Below, in pieces: positions 10,471-20,576 of a stretch of 64,000 nt of DNA. The DNA comes from Phycisphaerales bacterium (lineage in GTDB: Bacteria > Planctomycetota > Phycisphaerae > Phycisphaerales > UBA1924): positions 1 through 64,000 of the forward strand of contig JALSHH010000047.1 in NCBI GenBank assembly GCA_026982335.1, in the 5' to 3' direction. The position numbers and the translations under genes are program-made. Positions within the stretch are counted from its first letter, which is position 1. Each line of letters begins with the position of its first letter. Under the pieces are notes generated by a model. The model was given only the letters and a program-made list of their open reading frames with translations. It was not told the DNA's origin and searched no databases.

Positions 10471-11517
10471 ATGAAAGCAATCGTCGTCACCAAACAAGCC
10501 AACCCCGTCGCACCAAACATCGCCCTTCAATCCAACTGGATTGACCCCATCTCCACCCGCCCAGGTGAAGCCATCATCCGCACCCATGCCTCGGCATTCA
10601 ACCATATGGACCTCTGGGTCGGAAGAGGCGTCCCCGGGCTCGACCTCGATTACCCTCGCGTCTCAGGCTGTGACGGCTGCGGCGAGGTCATCGCCGTCGG
10701 CAAAGATGTCGATCAAGCATGGATCGGTAAGCGAGTCATCTACAACGCTGCCATCGTCGTCCCCGATCGGATCACCCCCGACGATCCACCAAGTTCGACC
10801 ATGTGCCCCAACTACGAACTCATCGGCGAACACCACTTCGGTGCCCACGCCGAACTCTTCGCCTGCCCGGTCGAAAATCTCGCCATCATCGCCGACGATG
10901 CCGATCCAATTGAAGCCGCCGCCTTCGGACTCTGTGCCCTCACCGCCTACTCCATGATGCTCACCAAAGCCGATCTGCGCCCGGGTCAATCCGTCCTCAT
11001 CACCGGCATCGGTGGCGGCGTTGCCACAAGTGCCCTCGCCATCGCCAAACACATGGGGTGCAAGGTGGCGGTCACCTCGCGCCATCAGTGGAAACTCGAC
11101 AAAGCGATCGAACTGGGCGCCGATCATACGATCCTTGACGAAGGACAAGACTGGTCGCGCGATCTCCGATCATGGACCAACAAACGAGGCGTAGATATGG
11201 CAGTCGATTCCGTCGGCAAAGTCGCCCACCTCAACTGCATCAAATCCCTCGCAAGAGGTGGCACCTATGTGACACCCGGATGCACCACAGGCCCAGATGC
11301 CAAAACCGATCTCGCCCGCATCTTCTGGAACCAGCTCCGAATCCTCGGCTCAACCATGGGCACCAACGACGAATTCAAAGAAGTCATCGCCTTATTCAAC
11401 GCAGGCAAACTCAAACCGGTCATCGACAAAGTATTCAAGCCAGAACAATGCGTCCAGGCCTACGAACGACTCGAAGCAGGCGAACAGTTCGGCAAGATCG
11501 TCATCGACTGGCGATAA
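10471..11517 (+). CDS. Zinc-type alcohol dehydrogenase / quinone oxidoreductase (MDR superfamily)
   Basis: MKAIVVTKQ..., FNHMDLWVGRGVPG, VSGCDGCGEVIAVG, VLITGIGGGVATSALAIAKHMGCKVAVTSR. Confidence 0.92.
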   Translation: MKAIVVTKQANPVAPNIALQSNWIDPISTRPGEAIIRTHASAFNHMDLWVGRGVPGLDLDYPRVSGCDGCGEVIAVGKDVDQAWIGKRVIYNAAIVVPDRITPDDPPSSTMCPNYELIGEHHFGAHAELFACPVENLAIIADDADPIEAAAFGLCALTAYSMMLTKADLRPGQSVLITGIGGGVATSALAIAKHMGCKVAVTSRHQWKLDKAIELGADHTILDEGQDWSRDLRSWTNKRGVDMAVDSVGKVAHLNCIKSLARGGTYVTPGCTTGPDAKTDLARIFWNQLRILGSTMGTNDEFKEVIALFNAGKLKPVIDKVFKPEQCVQAYERLEAGEQFGKIVIDWR

Positions 11518-11528
11518 GCTCACGCAAG

Positions 11529-11555
11529 TAAAAAACGCCCACCAAAGTGGACGCT
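11529..11555 (-). terminator. Rho-independent terminator of rpsP
   Basis: Minus strand GCGTCCACTTTGGTGGGCGTTTTTT downstream of the rpsP stop. Confidence 0.75.
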
Positions 11556-11591
11556 TGAATAGATATTTGAATATCTGATCTCATCAACCGC

Positions 11592-12158
11592 TTACTCAGC
11601 AGCAGCTTCTTCAGCAGCAGGTTCTGGCTCGGGCTTGGCAGATGCGTCGGCCTTGGTGGCCTCTTCGAGCGCCTTGCTTGCCTGAGCAGCAAAATCTTCT
11701 GCCTTGGCAACCTGGGCACTGCCAATAGTCTTCTTCACCATGTTGAGCATCTTCTTAGCCGTGTTCGAAAACGCGGTCAGATCCGCTTCCGATCCCTCTG
11801 CCAACTTGTCAATCGCTTCGATCGCTGCTTCGATGGTCTTCTGAGCAGTCTTGCACTTGCCGACTTCCAAAGCATGTGCACGATCGGCCAGCCATTGAGC
11901 CTTCATCTCACCTTCGAGAATATCCGCACGACCGAGCATGTCCCGGACCGTATCCGAAGGCTGAGCACCCTTGGCAAGCCATGCCTTGATCTCTTCGACT
12001 TTGAGCACAATCTGCTTATCCTCGTCCTTGCACATCGGGTCATAGTGCCCAAGTGCTTCGAGCACACGACCATTGCGGCGGGTGCGCTGATCAATCGCAT
12101 TGATCCGGTAAAACGGGCGGTGAGTGCGGCCAAGACGCTGCATGCGGATACGAACCAT
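11592..12158 (-). CDS. rpsP: 30S ribosomal protein S16 with long Ala/Glu-rich C-terminal extension
   Basis: MVRIRMQRLGRTHRPFYRINAIDQRTRRNGRVLEALGHYDPMCKD... S16 core, then about 100 extra residues ending AKPEPEPAAEEAAAE. AGGAG Shine-Dalgarno. Confidence 0.96.
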   Translation of the reverse strand: MVRIRMQRLGRTHRPFYRINAIDQRTRRNGRVLEALGHYDPMCKDEDKQIVLKVEEIKAWLAKGAQPSDTVRDMLGRADILEGEMKAQWLADRAHALEVGKCKTAQKTIEAAIEAIDKLAEGSEADLTAFSNTAKKMLNMVKKTIGSAQVAKAEDFAAQASKALEEATKADASAKPEPEPAAEEAAAE

Positions 12159-12402
12159 AAGATTCTCCTACTTTTCAATGCCCATCGCACCAAGAGCGCA
12201 AAGGGTTGGGTGAACCCGACGCACCAATGCACCCGCTCGAGACACTGCTCAAGATCATGCATCGGCTTTTCCCACGACTGGTCCAACGATTGGCCCTGTC
12301 TGCTTTCGCCGGGTTTCTATGATTCGCAACATTCCGTCCACAATCCACTTCCACCCGCCTCAAATCCCTTTTTCGTGCGACAAATCCGTCTATCATCCCC
12401 CC

Positions 12403-13191
12403 ATGCGGATCGACATATTGACCACATTTCCCGAGATGTTCGCCCCCAAATCCCCTGCCGCTCTGGGGGTTTCGATTCCCAAGCGTGTCCAAGATGCCGG
12501 ACTCATCTCGATCCATGCCACCGACATCCGCGCCTATACCACCAACAAACACACCAAAACCGACGATCGCCCGTTCGGAGGCGGCCCGGGCATGGTCATG
12601 TCCTGCCAACCCGTCTGGGATGCCGTCCAAGCCGTCGAAGCAATGGACCCGGTTGAGCCGACCCGGATTGTATTGACCCCTCAAGGTGTGCCGCTGACAC
12701 AGGAACTGGTCTGCGAGCTTGCCGCCAAACCGCGATTATTGATGATTGCGGGGCATTACGAGGGCATCGACGAGCGAGTGATCGAACGCCTCGCCCCCCT
12801 CGAAATCTCCATCGGCGACTACATCCTCTCAGGCGGCGAACTTGCTGCAATGGTCCTGATCGATGCCATTGCCCGCATCCAACCCGGCGCACTCGGACAC
12901 GAAGATTCTGCGATCGAAGATTCCTTCTCAATCCCACAGACCACCAACCCGGATGGATCAGCAATCAATCCCGAGGTTCTCAAAGCCCTCAATCTCCCCC
13001 AAAATACCAAACTGCTCGATTGTCCTCACTATACCAGACCAAGAATCTGGGAAGGAATGGAAGTCCCCCAAGTGCTCACCAGCGGGGACCACGACGCGGT
13101 CACCAAGTGGCGACTCGAGCAACGCCTCAAGAGAACCCAAGATCGACGCCCCGATTTACTCTCAAAATCGGTATCCAACTTCCCAGAATAA
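12403..13191 (+). CDS. trmD: tRNA (guanine-N1)-methyltransferase
   Basis: MRIDILTTFPEMFAPKSPAALG..., DDRPFGGGPGMVM, GHYEGIDERVIERLAPLEISIGDYILSGGELAAMVLIDAIAR. Confidence 0.96.
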   Translation: MRIDILTTFPEMFAPKSPAALGVSIPKRVQDAGLISIHATDIRAYTTNKHTKTDDRPFGGGPGMVMSCQPVWDAVQAVEAMDPVEPTRIVLTPQGVPLTQELVCELAAKPRLLMIAGHYEGIDERVIERLAPLEISIGDYILSGGELAAMVLIDAIARIQPGALGHEDSAIEDSFSIPQTTNPDGSAINPEVLKALNLPQNTKLLDCPHYTRPRIWEGMEVPQVLTSGDHDAVTKWRLEQRLKRTQDRRPDLLSKSVSNFPE

Positions 13192-13290
13192 ACTTGCCTT
13201 TTGATCCAAAATCTGAAATAGTACCTGTCCATGCCCAAGCTCTTGGGCATCCGTTTTGAACCCCGAAAAGAATACATGGAGTTGATCCAA

Positions 13291-13629
13291 ATGAACAAGA
13301 TTGCACTTTTGAGCGTCATTGCTGTCTCCGCCCTCATGGTCGGCTGCTCGTCCACCCAAACCCGCGCAGACAAAGACTGCGATCCAAGCAAGCCTTGCGA
13401 CATCAAACAGTGTGATGATAACAAGAACTGCGATCCAAGCACCTGCGAAAAACCAAACTGCCCAAAGAAAGCATCGACCAAAGCATGCCCAACCGAAGGC
13501 AAGAAAAAAGCAGCTGGTTGTCCAACCGAAGGTAAAAAAGCTATGGCCTGTGGTCCAGACTGCACCAAACCATGCTGTGCGGACAAAGCCAAAAAAGCAG
13601 GCGCATGCCACGAAAAGAAATCAGGCTAA
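13291..13629 (+). CDS. Cysteine/lysine-rich small lipoprotein
   Basis: MNKIALLSVIAVSALMVGCSST (signal peptide plus lipobox), then 13 further Cys and a duplicated CPTEGKK motif. Own terminator downstream. Confidence 0.75.
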   Translation: MNKIALLSVIAVSALMVGCSSTQTRADKDCDPSKPCDIKQCDDNKNCDPSTCEKPNCPKKASTKACPTEGKKKAAGCPTEGKKAMACGPDCTKPCCADKAKKAGACHEKKSG

Positions 13630-13667
13630 ACAAGCCAGTGGGCCCCGATCGCCCGACAATCGAAATG

Positions 13668-13692
13668 ACCCGCCCATTGGGCGGGTTTTTTC
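13668..13692 (+). terminator. Rho-independent terminator
   Basis: ACCCGCCCATTGGGCGGGTTTTTT. Confidence 0.88.
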
Positions 13693-13760
13693 ATGCCGAA
13701 ATCGCACCTCGTGTCTACCCTTGATGCGAAGAAGACGACTTGGAGAAACTCTGGAGAGAC

Positions 13761-15245
13761 ATGGAAACGCTGCTCACCACACTCGCCGACTGGAAACCAT
13801 TCAACGCCATCGTCGTCGGCGATTTCATGCTCGACCAGCTCCTCTCGGGAGAAGCCACCCGCCTCTCACCCGATGCACCTGTCCCGGTCCTCAAAGTCAC
13901 CAAACAAGAAAACAATCCGGGCGGCAGCGCCAACCTTGCCCTCGATCTCATCGCGCTGGACGCCAAAGTAACCGCTTTGGGTGTAGTCGGCAATGACCAC
14001 GAAGCAGAGCTCCTCACTGATGCACTCAACGCCCAGCAGGTCGATTGCTCTGGGCTTACCATCGACCCGTCCCGTCCCACCACGGTCAAGCGCAACCTCA
14101 TCGGACTCGCCCAAGGCCGACATGCGCAAAAAATGTTCCGGGCAGACTTTGAGTCCAACGAACCAATCAGCGCTGATATCGAAGACCTCATCCTCGCCGC
14201 CTTCAACAAGGCCCTGCCCAATGCCCAAATCGTCTGCATCGAAGATTACGACAAAGGCGTCTGCACCCATCGCCTCTGCCAAGAAATCATCACCCGAGCC
14301 CAAAAAGCGGGCATCCCCGTGTTTGTCGACCCCGCCCCAATCAAGGACTACTCTAAATACCACAGCGCCACCGCCATCACCCCCAACCGCACCGAAGCCG
14401 AACTCGCCACCGGAATCAAAGCCGACGAAAATTCACCCGAATCCCACCGCGAACACCTCGCCCGCACCCTCCTCGAATCCAACAACTTCCAGACCGTCGT
14501 ACTCACCCTCGACAAGCAAGGCGCGGTCTTTGTCCAAGCAGACAACCCCGAGACGGTCCATGTCCCCACCGTTGCCCGCGAGGTCTACGATGTGACGGGC
14601 GCAGGCGACATGATGCTCGCAGCCCTTGCTGCCGGACGCGCCAATAGACTCGATTGGACCAACGCAGTCCGGTTCGCCAACGCGGCAGCCGGATTAGAAG
14701 TCGAAGTCTTCGGCGTCGCCCCCATCCCCGTCGAAAAAATCCACGACGACCTCCTCACCACCCACACCGCCGAACTCGGCAAAGCCCGCACACTCGACGA
14801 GATCATGGTGCAAGTCAAAGCAGCACGCAAAGCAGGCAAGAAAATCGTCTTCACCAATGGATGCTTCGATGTCCTCCATGCCGGGCATGTCTCACTGCTC
14901 CAGCGATGCGCCCAACTCGGCGATATGCTCATCCTGGGCATCAACGACGATCACTCCGTCCGCGCCCTCAAAGGTGATGGACGCCCCGTCAACAATCAGA
15001 ACCACCGCGCCCATGTGCTCAATGCCTTGGGATGCGTCGATTCAGTGGTCCTCTTCAATGAGAACACCCCGATCAAACTCATCGAAGCCATCAAACCCGA
15101 TGTGCTGGTCAAAGGCGGGGACTACAGCGTGGAAACTGTTGTCGGACACGAACTTGTGATTGCCAATGGCGGCGAAGTCGTCATCCTCGATCTCATCGAC
15201 GGACTCTCGACCACCAAAACCATCGAGCAGATGAAAAACGCATAA
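13761..15245 (+). CDS. hldE: Bifunctional D-glycero-beta-D-manno-heptose-7-phosphate kinase / heptose-1-phosphate adenylyltransferase
   Basis: PfkB-type kinase (NNPGGSANLALDL, DVTGAGDMMLAALAA) fused to a nucleotidyltransferase (VFTNGCFDVLHAGHVSLLQ, VLVKGGDYSVETVVG). GGAGAG upstream of 13761. Confidence 0.95.
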   Translation: METLLTTLADWKPFNAIVVGDFMLDQLLSGEATRLSPDAPVPVLKVTKQENNPGGSANLALDLIALDAKVTALGVVGNDHEAELLTDALNAQQVDCSGLTIDPSRPTTVKRNLIGLAQGRHAQKMFRADFESNEPISADIEDLILAAFNKALPNAQIVCIEDYDKGVCTHRLCQEIITRAQKAGIPVFVDPAPIKDYSKYHSATAITPNRTEAELATGIKADENSPESHREHLARTLLESNNFQTVVLTLDKQGAVFVQADNPETVHVPTVAREVYDVTGAGDMMLAALAAGRANRLDWTNAVRFANAAAGLEVEVFGVAPIPVEKIHDDLLTTHTAELGKARTLDEIMVQVKAARKAGKKIVFTNGCFDVLHAGHVSLLQRCAQLGDMLILGINDDHSVRALKGDGRPVNNQNHRAHVLNALGCVDSVVLFNENTPIKLIEAIKPDVLVKGGDYSVETVVGHELVIANGGEVVILDLIDGLSTTKTIEQMKNA

Positions 15246-15323
15246 GCAAGGTTTCTTGACGGTTTTTGATGCCCAAGTAAGGCTCGGCCAAAGAATCATC
15301 GGCGATCGCCCGATAGATCACCT

Positions 15324-15767
15324 ATGCCCGAACCAATCCCCGAAACCCACCTGATGATCGTCCACCCGCAATATGTCGGCCCGATCCTCACGGGCCAAAA
15401 ACTCATCGAAGCCCGGCTCGGCACCACCCGGCGAGCCCCCTACAACAAAGTTCACCCCGGCGACACCGTCTACATCAAACCCACCTCCCAACCCGTCGCA
15501 GCCAAAGCAATCGTCCACCGCGTCGATCAATACGAAGGGCTCGACCATAAAGACATCGATCGGCTCAAGGAAATCTACAACAATCGAGTCCTCGGCGACG
15601 ACCGTTTCTGGGACGCCAAAGCCGACGCGACCTACGCAACCTTCATCACCTTGAACAAAGTGACCCTCCTCAATGACGAGCGATTCGTGCCCGAGGAGTT
15701 GTTGCAACCAAGCCGAAATGCCTGGCGCATACTCTCAACACTCCGCCAGCAGACCAAGGCGGCGTAG
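15324..15767 (+). CDS. ASCH domain-like protein
   Basis: IVHPQYVGPILTGQKLIEARLGTTRRAPYNKVHPGDTVYIKPTSQPVAAKAIV fits the ASCH fold motif (tgqKtiEaRl...pGDtvyik). Confidence 0.75.
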   Translation: MPEPIPETHLMIVHPQYVGPILTGQKLIEARLGTTRRAPYNKVHPGDTVYIKPTSQPVAAKAIVHRVDQYEGLDHKDIDRLKEIYNNRVLGDDRFWDAKADATYATFITLNKVTLLNDERFVPEELLQPSRNAWRILSTLRQQTKAA

Positions 15768-15811
15768 TTCATCCATGACAACCCATACTCTGCTGGAAGC
15801 CCGTTCGATCT

Positions 15812-16474
15812 TCAGTCCACAAAGAACCTCGCCACACGATCGAGGGTACGACTCAGAGGCAACCCGACGATTGAAGTCTCATCGCCTGTAAAAGTGATCG
15901 ACCAACCGGCTGCCAATCGCTCGGTAATGTTGTACGCCCCCGCTTTGCCTCGCCAGTGCTCGGAATCAAGATACTGCTCGATTTCGTGATCGTGAATCGT
16001 TCCAACCGTGACAATCGAGCGATCGACAAAGAGTTCTCGCCGACCATCGGCCGGGTCCACAATCGCCACCCCAGTGAGCACTTCATGGGTATTGGATCGC
16101 ATCTGTTCGATAATCTCGCGTGCATGGGCACGATCTCGGGGTTGGCCGATGATCTGCCCGTCTTGCACACACACCGTGTCGGCTCCGAGCACCACGACTT
16201 TGCTTTCAAATGCTGAATCGTCGATCGTCCGTGCGCTCGAAATCGCTTTGAGGTACGCCAATGCAGCGACCCATTCCTGCGGGCAGGTTGAATCGCCGGG
16301 GACCAACTCGCCGTCATCGACTGCTGCCGGCTGAACTCGATGCTCGATTCCAGCTTCTTCGAGCATCACCCGCCGACGAGGCGAAGCGCTGGCGAGCACT
16401 ACCATTGGAAAATCAGATCCACCAGCAGAATCAACATCGGCCGAATCAGCAAAATAGGGAGAAGAAGAACCCAT
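15812..16474 (-). CDS. maf: Maf-family nucleotide pyrophosphatase
   Basis: VVLASASPRRRVMLEEAGIEHRV..., VLGADTVCVQDGQIIGQPRDRAHAREIIEQMRSNTHEVLTGVAI. Start uncertain (16474, 16405 or 16546). Confidence 0.9.
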   Translation of the reverse strand: MGSSSPYFADSADVDSAGGSDFPMVVLASASPRRRVMLEEAGIEHRVQPAAVDDGELVPGDSTCPQEWVAALAYLKAISSARTIDDSAFESKVVVLGADTVCVQDGQIIGQPRDRAHAREIIEQMRSNTHEVLTGVAIVDPADGRRELFVDRSIVTVGTIHDHEIEQYLDSEHWRGKAGAYNITERLAAGWSITFTGDETSIVGLPLSRTLDRVARFFVD

Positions 16475-16570
16475 CGGACACAACGGTATACCACCACATC
16501 GCCCAAAGGTTCCCGAGCTTGCGAGTTTCATACGGATATACACCACTTGATCCGGTTTTTTATTTCAATC

Positions 16571-17542
16571 TTATTCATGCCGTTCCTGGTGATATACCTG
16601 CCAATCGAAAGTCTCGATCAGCGCATCAACCGTCTCATGTGTTGGCACGCTGATCCCCAATGCCCGGGCACGATCGACAATCTGTCGATTGAGTTGACCA
16701 ACCTCGGACGGACGCCCCTTTTGGATATCATCAACCATCGAAGGTAAATGATGTGTCGATTTCGACGCCAACTCCAAAGCCCGCTCGCGAAAATCTTCGC
16801 CGAGTTCGATTCCTTCAGCCTTAGCGACCGCCACCCCCTCATCGAGCATACGGATCACCAGCTCATACGAAGGCGATGCAAACACCGATCCAATATCTGC
16901 ATTGACCAAAGCACACACCGGATTGATCGCTGCATTGATAATTGCCTTGCTCCAGACCGCATGCTCAATCGAGTCGGTGTAGTTCGTCCCGAACCCGGCA
17001 TCGGTGAAATGGTGGGCGAGGTACTCGCAATCATCCTTGAGCGAATCGTCGAGACACCCAATAAAATGAGGCGGATCATGCATGATGATCTCGATCGTCC
17101 CCATCGCATCGCGAATCACCGCGCCATAACGCAGCACCATCCGCATCACATGTTTCGTATCAAGGAGCTTCATGATGGATCGCCCGGGATCAATTCCATT
17201 CTGGTAAGAGATAAGCTTGACCTCGCTGCCACCGGGTTGTTTGATGGATTCACGCAACGGCGCAAGCTCTTGGCAAACCTGCCCCAAAGCGGTTGTCTTG
17301 ACTGCGATAAACAGATATTTCACGCCCCCGACCCCGGCCAACTCGGCCGCATTGCGCACAATGATCGGGTCGGCCTTGGCCTCGAGCGCCCCCGTGCACC
17401 GCACCCCGTGTTCAAACATCTGGGCGGCTCGCTCAGGGTTTCGACACACCATCACCGTGGGCGCAAAGCGCGAAGTGATCGCTGCAAGCGATGACCCCAT
17501 CGCCCCAGCACCAATAATCCCGATTCGGGGTTGTTCTGTCAT
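16571..17542 (-). CDS. Ketopantoate reductase family protein (2-dehydropantoate 2-reductase)
   Basis: MTEQPRIGIIGAGAMGSSLAAI..., ISYQNGID, WSKAIINAAINPVCAL, HLPSMVDDIQKGRPSEVGQLNRQIV. Confidence 0.88.
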   Translation of the reverse strand: MTEQPRIGIIGAGAMGSSLAAITSRFAPTVMVCRNPERAAQMFEHGVRCTGALEAKADPIIVRNAAELAGVGGVKYLFIAVKTTALGQVCQELAPLRESIKQPGGSEVKLISYQNGIDPGRSIMKLLDTKHVMRMVLRYGAVIRDAMGTIEIIMHDPPHFIGCLDDSLKDDCEYLAHHFTDAGFGTNYTDSIEHAVWSKAIINAAINPVCALVNADIGSVFASPSYELVIRMLDEGVAVAKAEGIELGEDFRERALELASKSTHHLPSMVDDIQKGRPSEVGQLNRQIVDRARALGISVPTHETVDALIETFDWQVYHQERHE

Positions 17543-17611
17543 ACCCAAATCATATTCGGACACTTCGATGATGAATCATTTTATGCCCTGATTTATGCGC
17601 TGATCTGTATT

Positions 17612-17641
17612 GAAAAAAAACACCCCGCCAAAGCGGGGTGT
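17612..17641 (-). terminator. Rho-independent terminator
   Basis: Minus strand ACACCCCGCTTTGGCGGGGTGTTTTTTTT. Confidence 0.88.
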
Positions 17642-17692
17642 GGGAGGTCGCAAGATCAGATGATGCAAACCCTACGAATGGTCCGAAAAGGC

Positions 17693-19270
17693 TTATTCGT
17701 ACAGGTTCGTCGCTTCGGTTTCGATAACCGGCTCAGTCAAACGAGCCGAGGTCATTTCAACACGGAAGCGTGAATCGGCTTCGGCATCTGCACGCACAGT
17801 GATGCGCCAGCTAATCGAGGCACCCGGTGCCAACGAACCCGATGGAGCAAAGGTGACCGTCTTGCCAGAGATTGACCCGCTGGTCGCACCAGTCGCCGAA
17901 ACGAACGATTGCTCAGCAGGAAGCGTACCCACAATCTGAATATCCGTGTCGGCAGCAGTACCCTGGTTCGTCACAGTAATCACATAAGTTGTTTCTTGGC
18001 CAACCTCGACAGGGTCAACAATATCAACCACTTCAAGGAGGATTGCGGGAATACCCTTAACTTCAGTGGTGCAACGATCGGAAACCGAATCAGCACACGA
18101 AGCGTTGCCCGTCACCGTTGAACTGTAGCGACCGATGGTCGATGCAGCGACGGTCATCGAGAAGTTCTTCGACGCACCAGCGTTCATCGCACCAAAGTCC
18201 CAAACAACATTCGAACCAACAACACGCCCCCCACTGCTTGCCCGAACAAGCGTTGTACCCGCTGGAATGGATGCCGAAGCGGTCGAGGTGTTCGCCACGC
18301 CATCGCCAACATTCTCGATCGAGTAGTTGTAGGTGAAGTTGCGCCCGAGGAACTGCGAATCGGAACATTCAACAGCCACCTCAAGCTCAGGAGCGGTAAT
18401 CACCGTCGTTGTGGCGTCCGCGTCTGCTTCAAGACCACCATCAGCCGATGCGAATGCTGGACTCTCGAATGTACCTGTGTCCGATGTCGTTGCAAAGACC
18501 TTGAAGGCCCGTGTTTCACCCGCTGCGAGTGTTCCAACAGGGATTCGGACTGAACGCGACCCCGCATCGGTCATCATCCCATTAGGAAGGGTGTCTTCGA
18601 TCACCACGCCGGTTGCAGCGCCGCTGCCTGAGTTTTTGACGGTATATACAAGCGTAATCTGGTCACACTTGAGTGCTGCAGCCGTTGCGGTCTTGTTGAG
18701 TGCCAAGGCAGGCTCGACAACCTTGACCGTCGCGCACAAGAAGTTGTTGTACGAAACAGTAATACAATCAGACGCAAATCCAACATCCTCAGCCGATCCG
18801 GTAAGCTCGATAACCTTTGTCTGCCTAGGTCCAAAGTCCCCCATCGCCCAGCTCATCGTTCCGTCACTCATCGCCCCAGATGGCTCAGAATCCGAAACTT
18901 CAAGATTCGTCGCGCTGTTCATCATCACCATAACATTCTGAAGCTCAGCATTGGTCAGGTTCGTGATGTGGTACGAAAAATCAAAATCCTGACCTTTACG
19001 CACCTCGTTGGGCATCACCTGATGCACAAGCAGAGCACTGCTCTTGGGATCCCCCGTTGGAAACGCCATCCGTGATGCCGACTCATTGGCGCCCAGACGA
19101 GGCGAATAGTGCCCCCATAGATTGGCGCTCTTGTTGTCACTTTTGGGTGCCGGCTCAGATTCGCGAACGACTTCGTTGTTGTCTTTCGAAACGGTGCTGG
19201 TGGTGCTGCACCCTACGAGCATTGCCCCGAGCACGAGTCCTGCCCCGATACAAATCGAGTGCTTGTTCAT
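17693..19270 (-). CDS. DUF11-repeat lipoprotein
   Basis: MNKHSICIGAGLVLGAMLVGCSTT lipobox; repeated DUF11-like units (ALALNKTATAAALKCDQITLVYTVKNSGSGAATGVVIEDTLPNGM; PVEVGQETTYVITVTNQGTAADTDIQIVGTLP). Confidence 0.85.
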   Translation of the reverse strand: MNKHSICIGAGLVLGAMLVGCSTTSTVSKDNNEVVRESEPAPKSDNKSANLWGHYSPRLGANESASRMAFPTGDPKSSALLVHQVMPNEVRKGQDFDFSYHITNLTNAELQNVMVMMNSATNLEVSDSEPSGAMSDGTMSWAMGDFGPRQTKVIELTGSAEDVGFASDCITVSYNNFLCATVKVVEPALALNKTATAAALKCDQITLVYTVKNSGSGAATGVVIEDTLPNGMMTDAGSRSVRIPVGTLAAGETRAFKVFATTSDTGTFESPAFASADGGLEADADATTTVITAPELEVAVECSDSQFLGRNFTYNYSIENVGDGVANTSTASASIPAGTTLVRASSGGRVVGSNVVWDFGAMNAGASKNFSMTVAASTIGRYSSTVTGNASCADSVSDRCTTEVKGIPAILLEVVDIVDPVEVGQETTYVITVTNQGTAADTDIQIVGTLPAEQSFVSATGATSGSISGKTVTFAPSGSLAPGASISWRITVRADAEADSRFRVEMTSARLTEPVIETEATNLYE

Positions 19271-19505
19271 TGTGTTCCTCATTGTGATTTCCAATCTCCG
19301 TTGAGCGTATCCTCAAGTTCCGTGCGTGCCCCCCACGACGAGGGGTCTACTCAAGCACAACCCTATTTTGAAAACGGTTACAAACTCAAACTGTCCGGCT
19401 GCGGTCAACCCACCACAGCAATGGGCGCGAGAGCGACTGGATGATACAAGCCCTCACAACCAACGACAAGCATCTTCACTAGGCAACTTGCCCCAGTACC
19501 CAAGA

Positions 19506-20576
19506 TCAGCAAACAATACGACCAATCCACGATCTGAGCCCATCGGCACCCGATTCAAAACCAATCCCTAACTCGGGCACAACAATCCGACACTCAATAC
19601 GCCCCTCAAGCCGATCCTTCGCCTTGACCCAATCTTTGCGCGTCATGCAAATGGTCGAGACCTTGGTTGATTTGAGTTGTTGACACAGAGTCTCAACAAC
19701 ACACCCATCAAAAACATCATGATCCCCCAGCACCACCGCATCGACCAAATCCCACCCCATCCGCTCGATCTGACTCAAAAAACCATCAGGATTCCCAATC
19801 GCGCACACGCCAAGGATCGGCTGATCTTTGATCTCATCAAACCCACATACCCTTCCCACCCACCCATCACCCGATGCCCTATACATCATCACCGAATCCC
19901 ACACATGCGACGCAACCGCAAGAGGGCATCCCGGCACCTGCGATTGGATCCATCTGATCAATTCATTGAGCTCCCCATCGCTGACCATCTCCCGATGCGT
20001 CACCACCACCACATCCGCACGCGATAACGATTTCGCCGGCTCACGCAAAAAACCCCTGGGTAACAATGCATCACCATACGGCGGACTCGACGCGTCAATC
20101 AGCACAATATCCATATCACGCCTGAGCTGGCGATGCTGGAACCCGTCGTCCAAAATCACGCTATCGACCAATGGGTTGGCCTCGAACAATGCTCGCAGTC
20201 CGGCGATTCGGTTGGGCTGGGCAACAATCGGCACCCTCGGCAACGCTAGGCGGTGTTCTCGTTCTTCATCACCCATTTCCCCGGGCATCGCTTTGTACCC
20301 TCGCATCGCAACTGCAGGATGCCGACCCAACGACAAGAGTTCATTAACAACCCAATGCACCATCGGTGTCTTGCCCGTCCCACCCGCTGACAAGTTCCCG
20401 ATCGAAATCACAGGCACATCGAGCTTCGTCACCCCCACCGCTCGATCAAACCGCCAGTTCTGGAATCCAATCCCAAAACCATACCCCCACGACATCACCC
20501 GCGTAATGGCGTTGGGGACTCTCGTCGGAGCTTTGATCGACTTGGGTTCAGGATAGGATTCAGGATGATTGGTCAT
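19506..20576 (-). CDS. lpxK: Tetraacyldisaccharide 4'-kinase
   Basis: VPVISIGNLSAGGTGKTPMVHWVV, RGYK, LDDGFQHRQLRRDMDIVLIDA. Confidence 0.93.
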   Translation of the reverse strand: MTNHPESYPEPKSIKAPTRVPNAITRVMSWGYGFGIGFQNWRFDRAVGVTKLDVPVISIGNLSAGGTGKTPMVHWVVNELLSLGRHPAVAMRGYKAMPGEMGDEEREHRLALPRVPIVAQPNRIAGLRALFEANPLVDSVILDDGFQHRQLRRDMDIVLIDASSPPYGDALLPRGFLREPAKSLSRADVVVVTHREMVSDGELNELIRWIQSQVPGCPLAVASHVWDSVMMYRASGDGWVGRVCGFDEIKDQPILGVCAIGNPDGFLSQIERMGWDLVDAVVLGDHDVFDGCVVETLCQQLKSTKVSTICMTRKDWVKAKDRLEGRIECRIVVPELGIGFESGADGLRSWIGRIVC

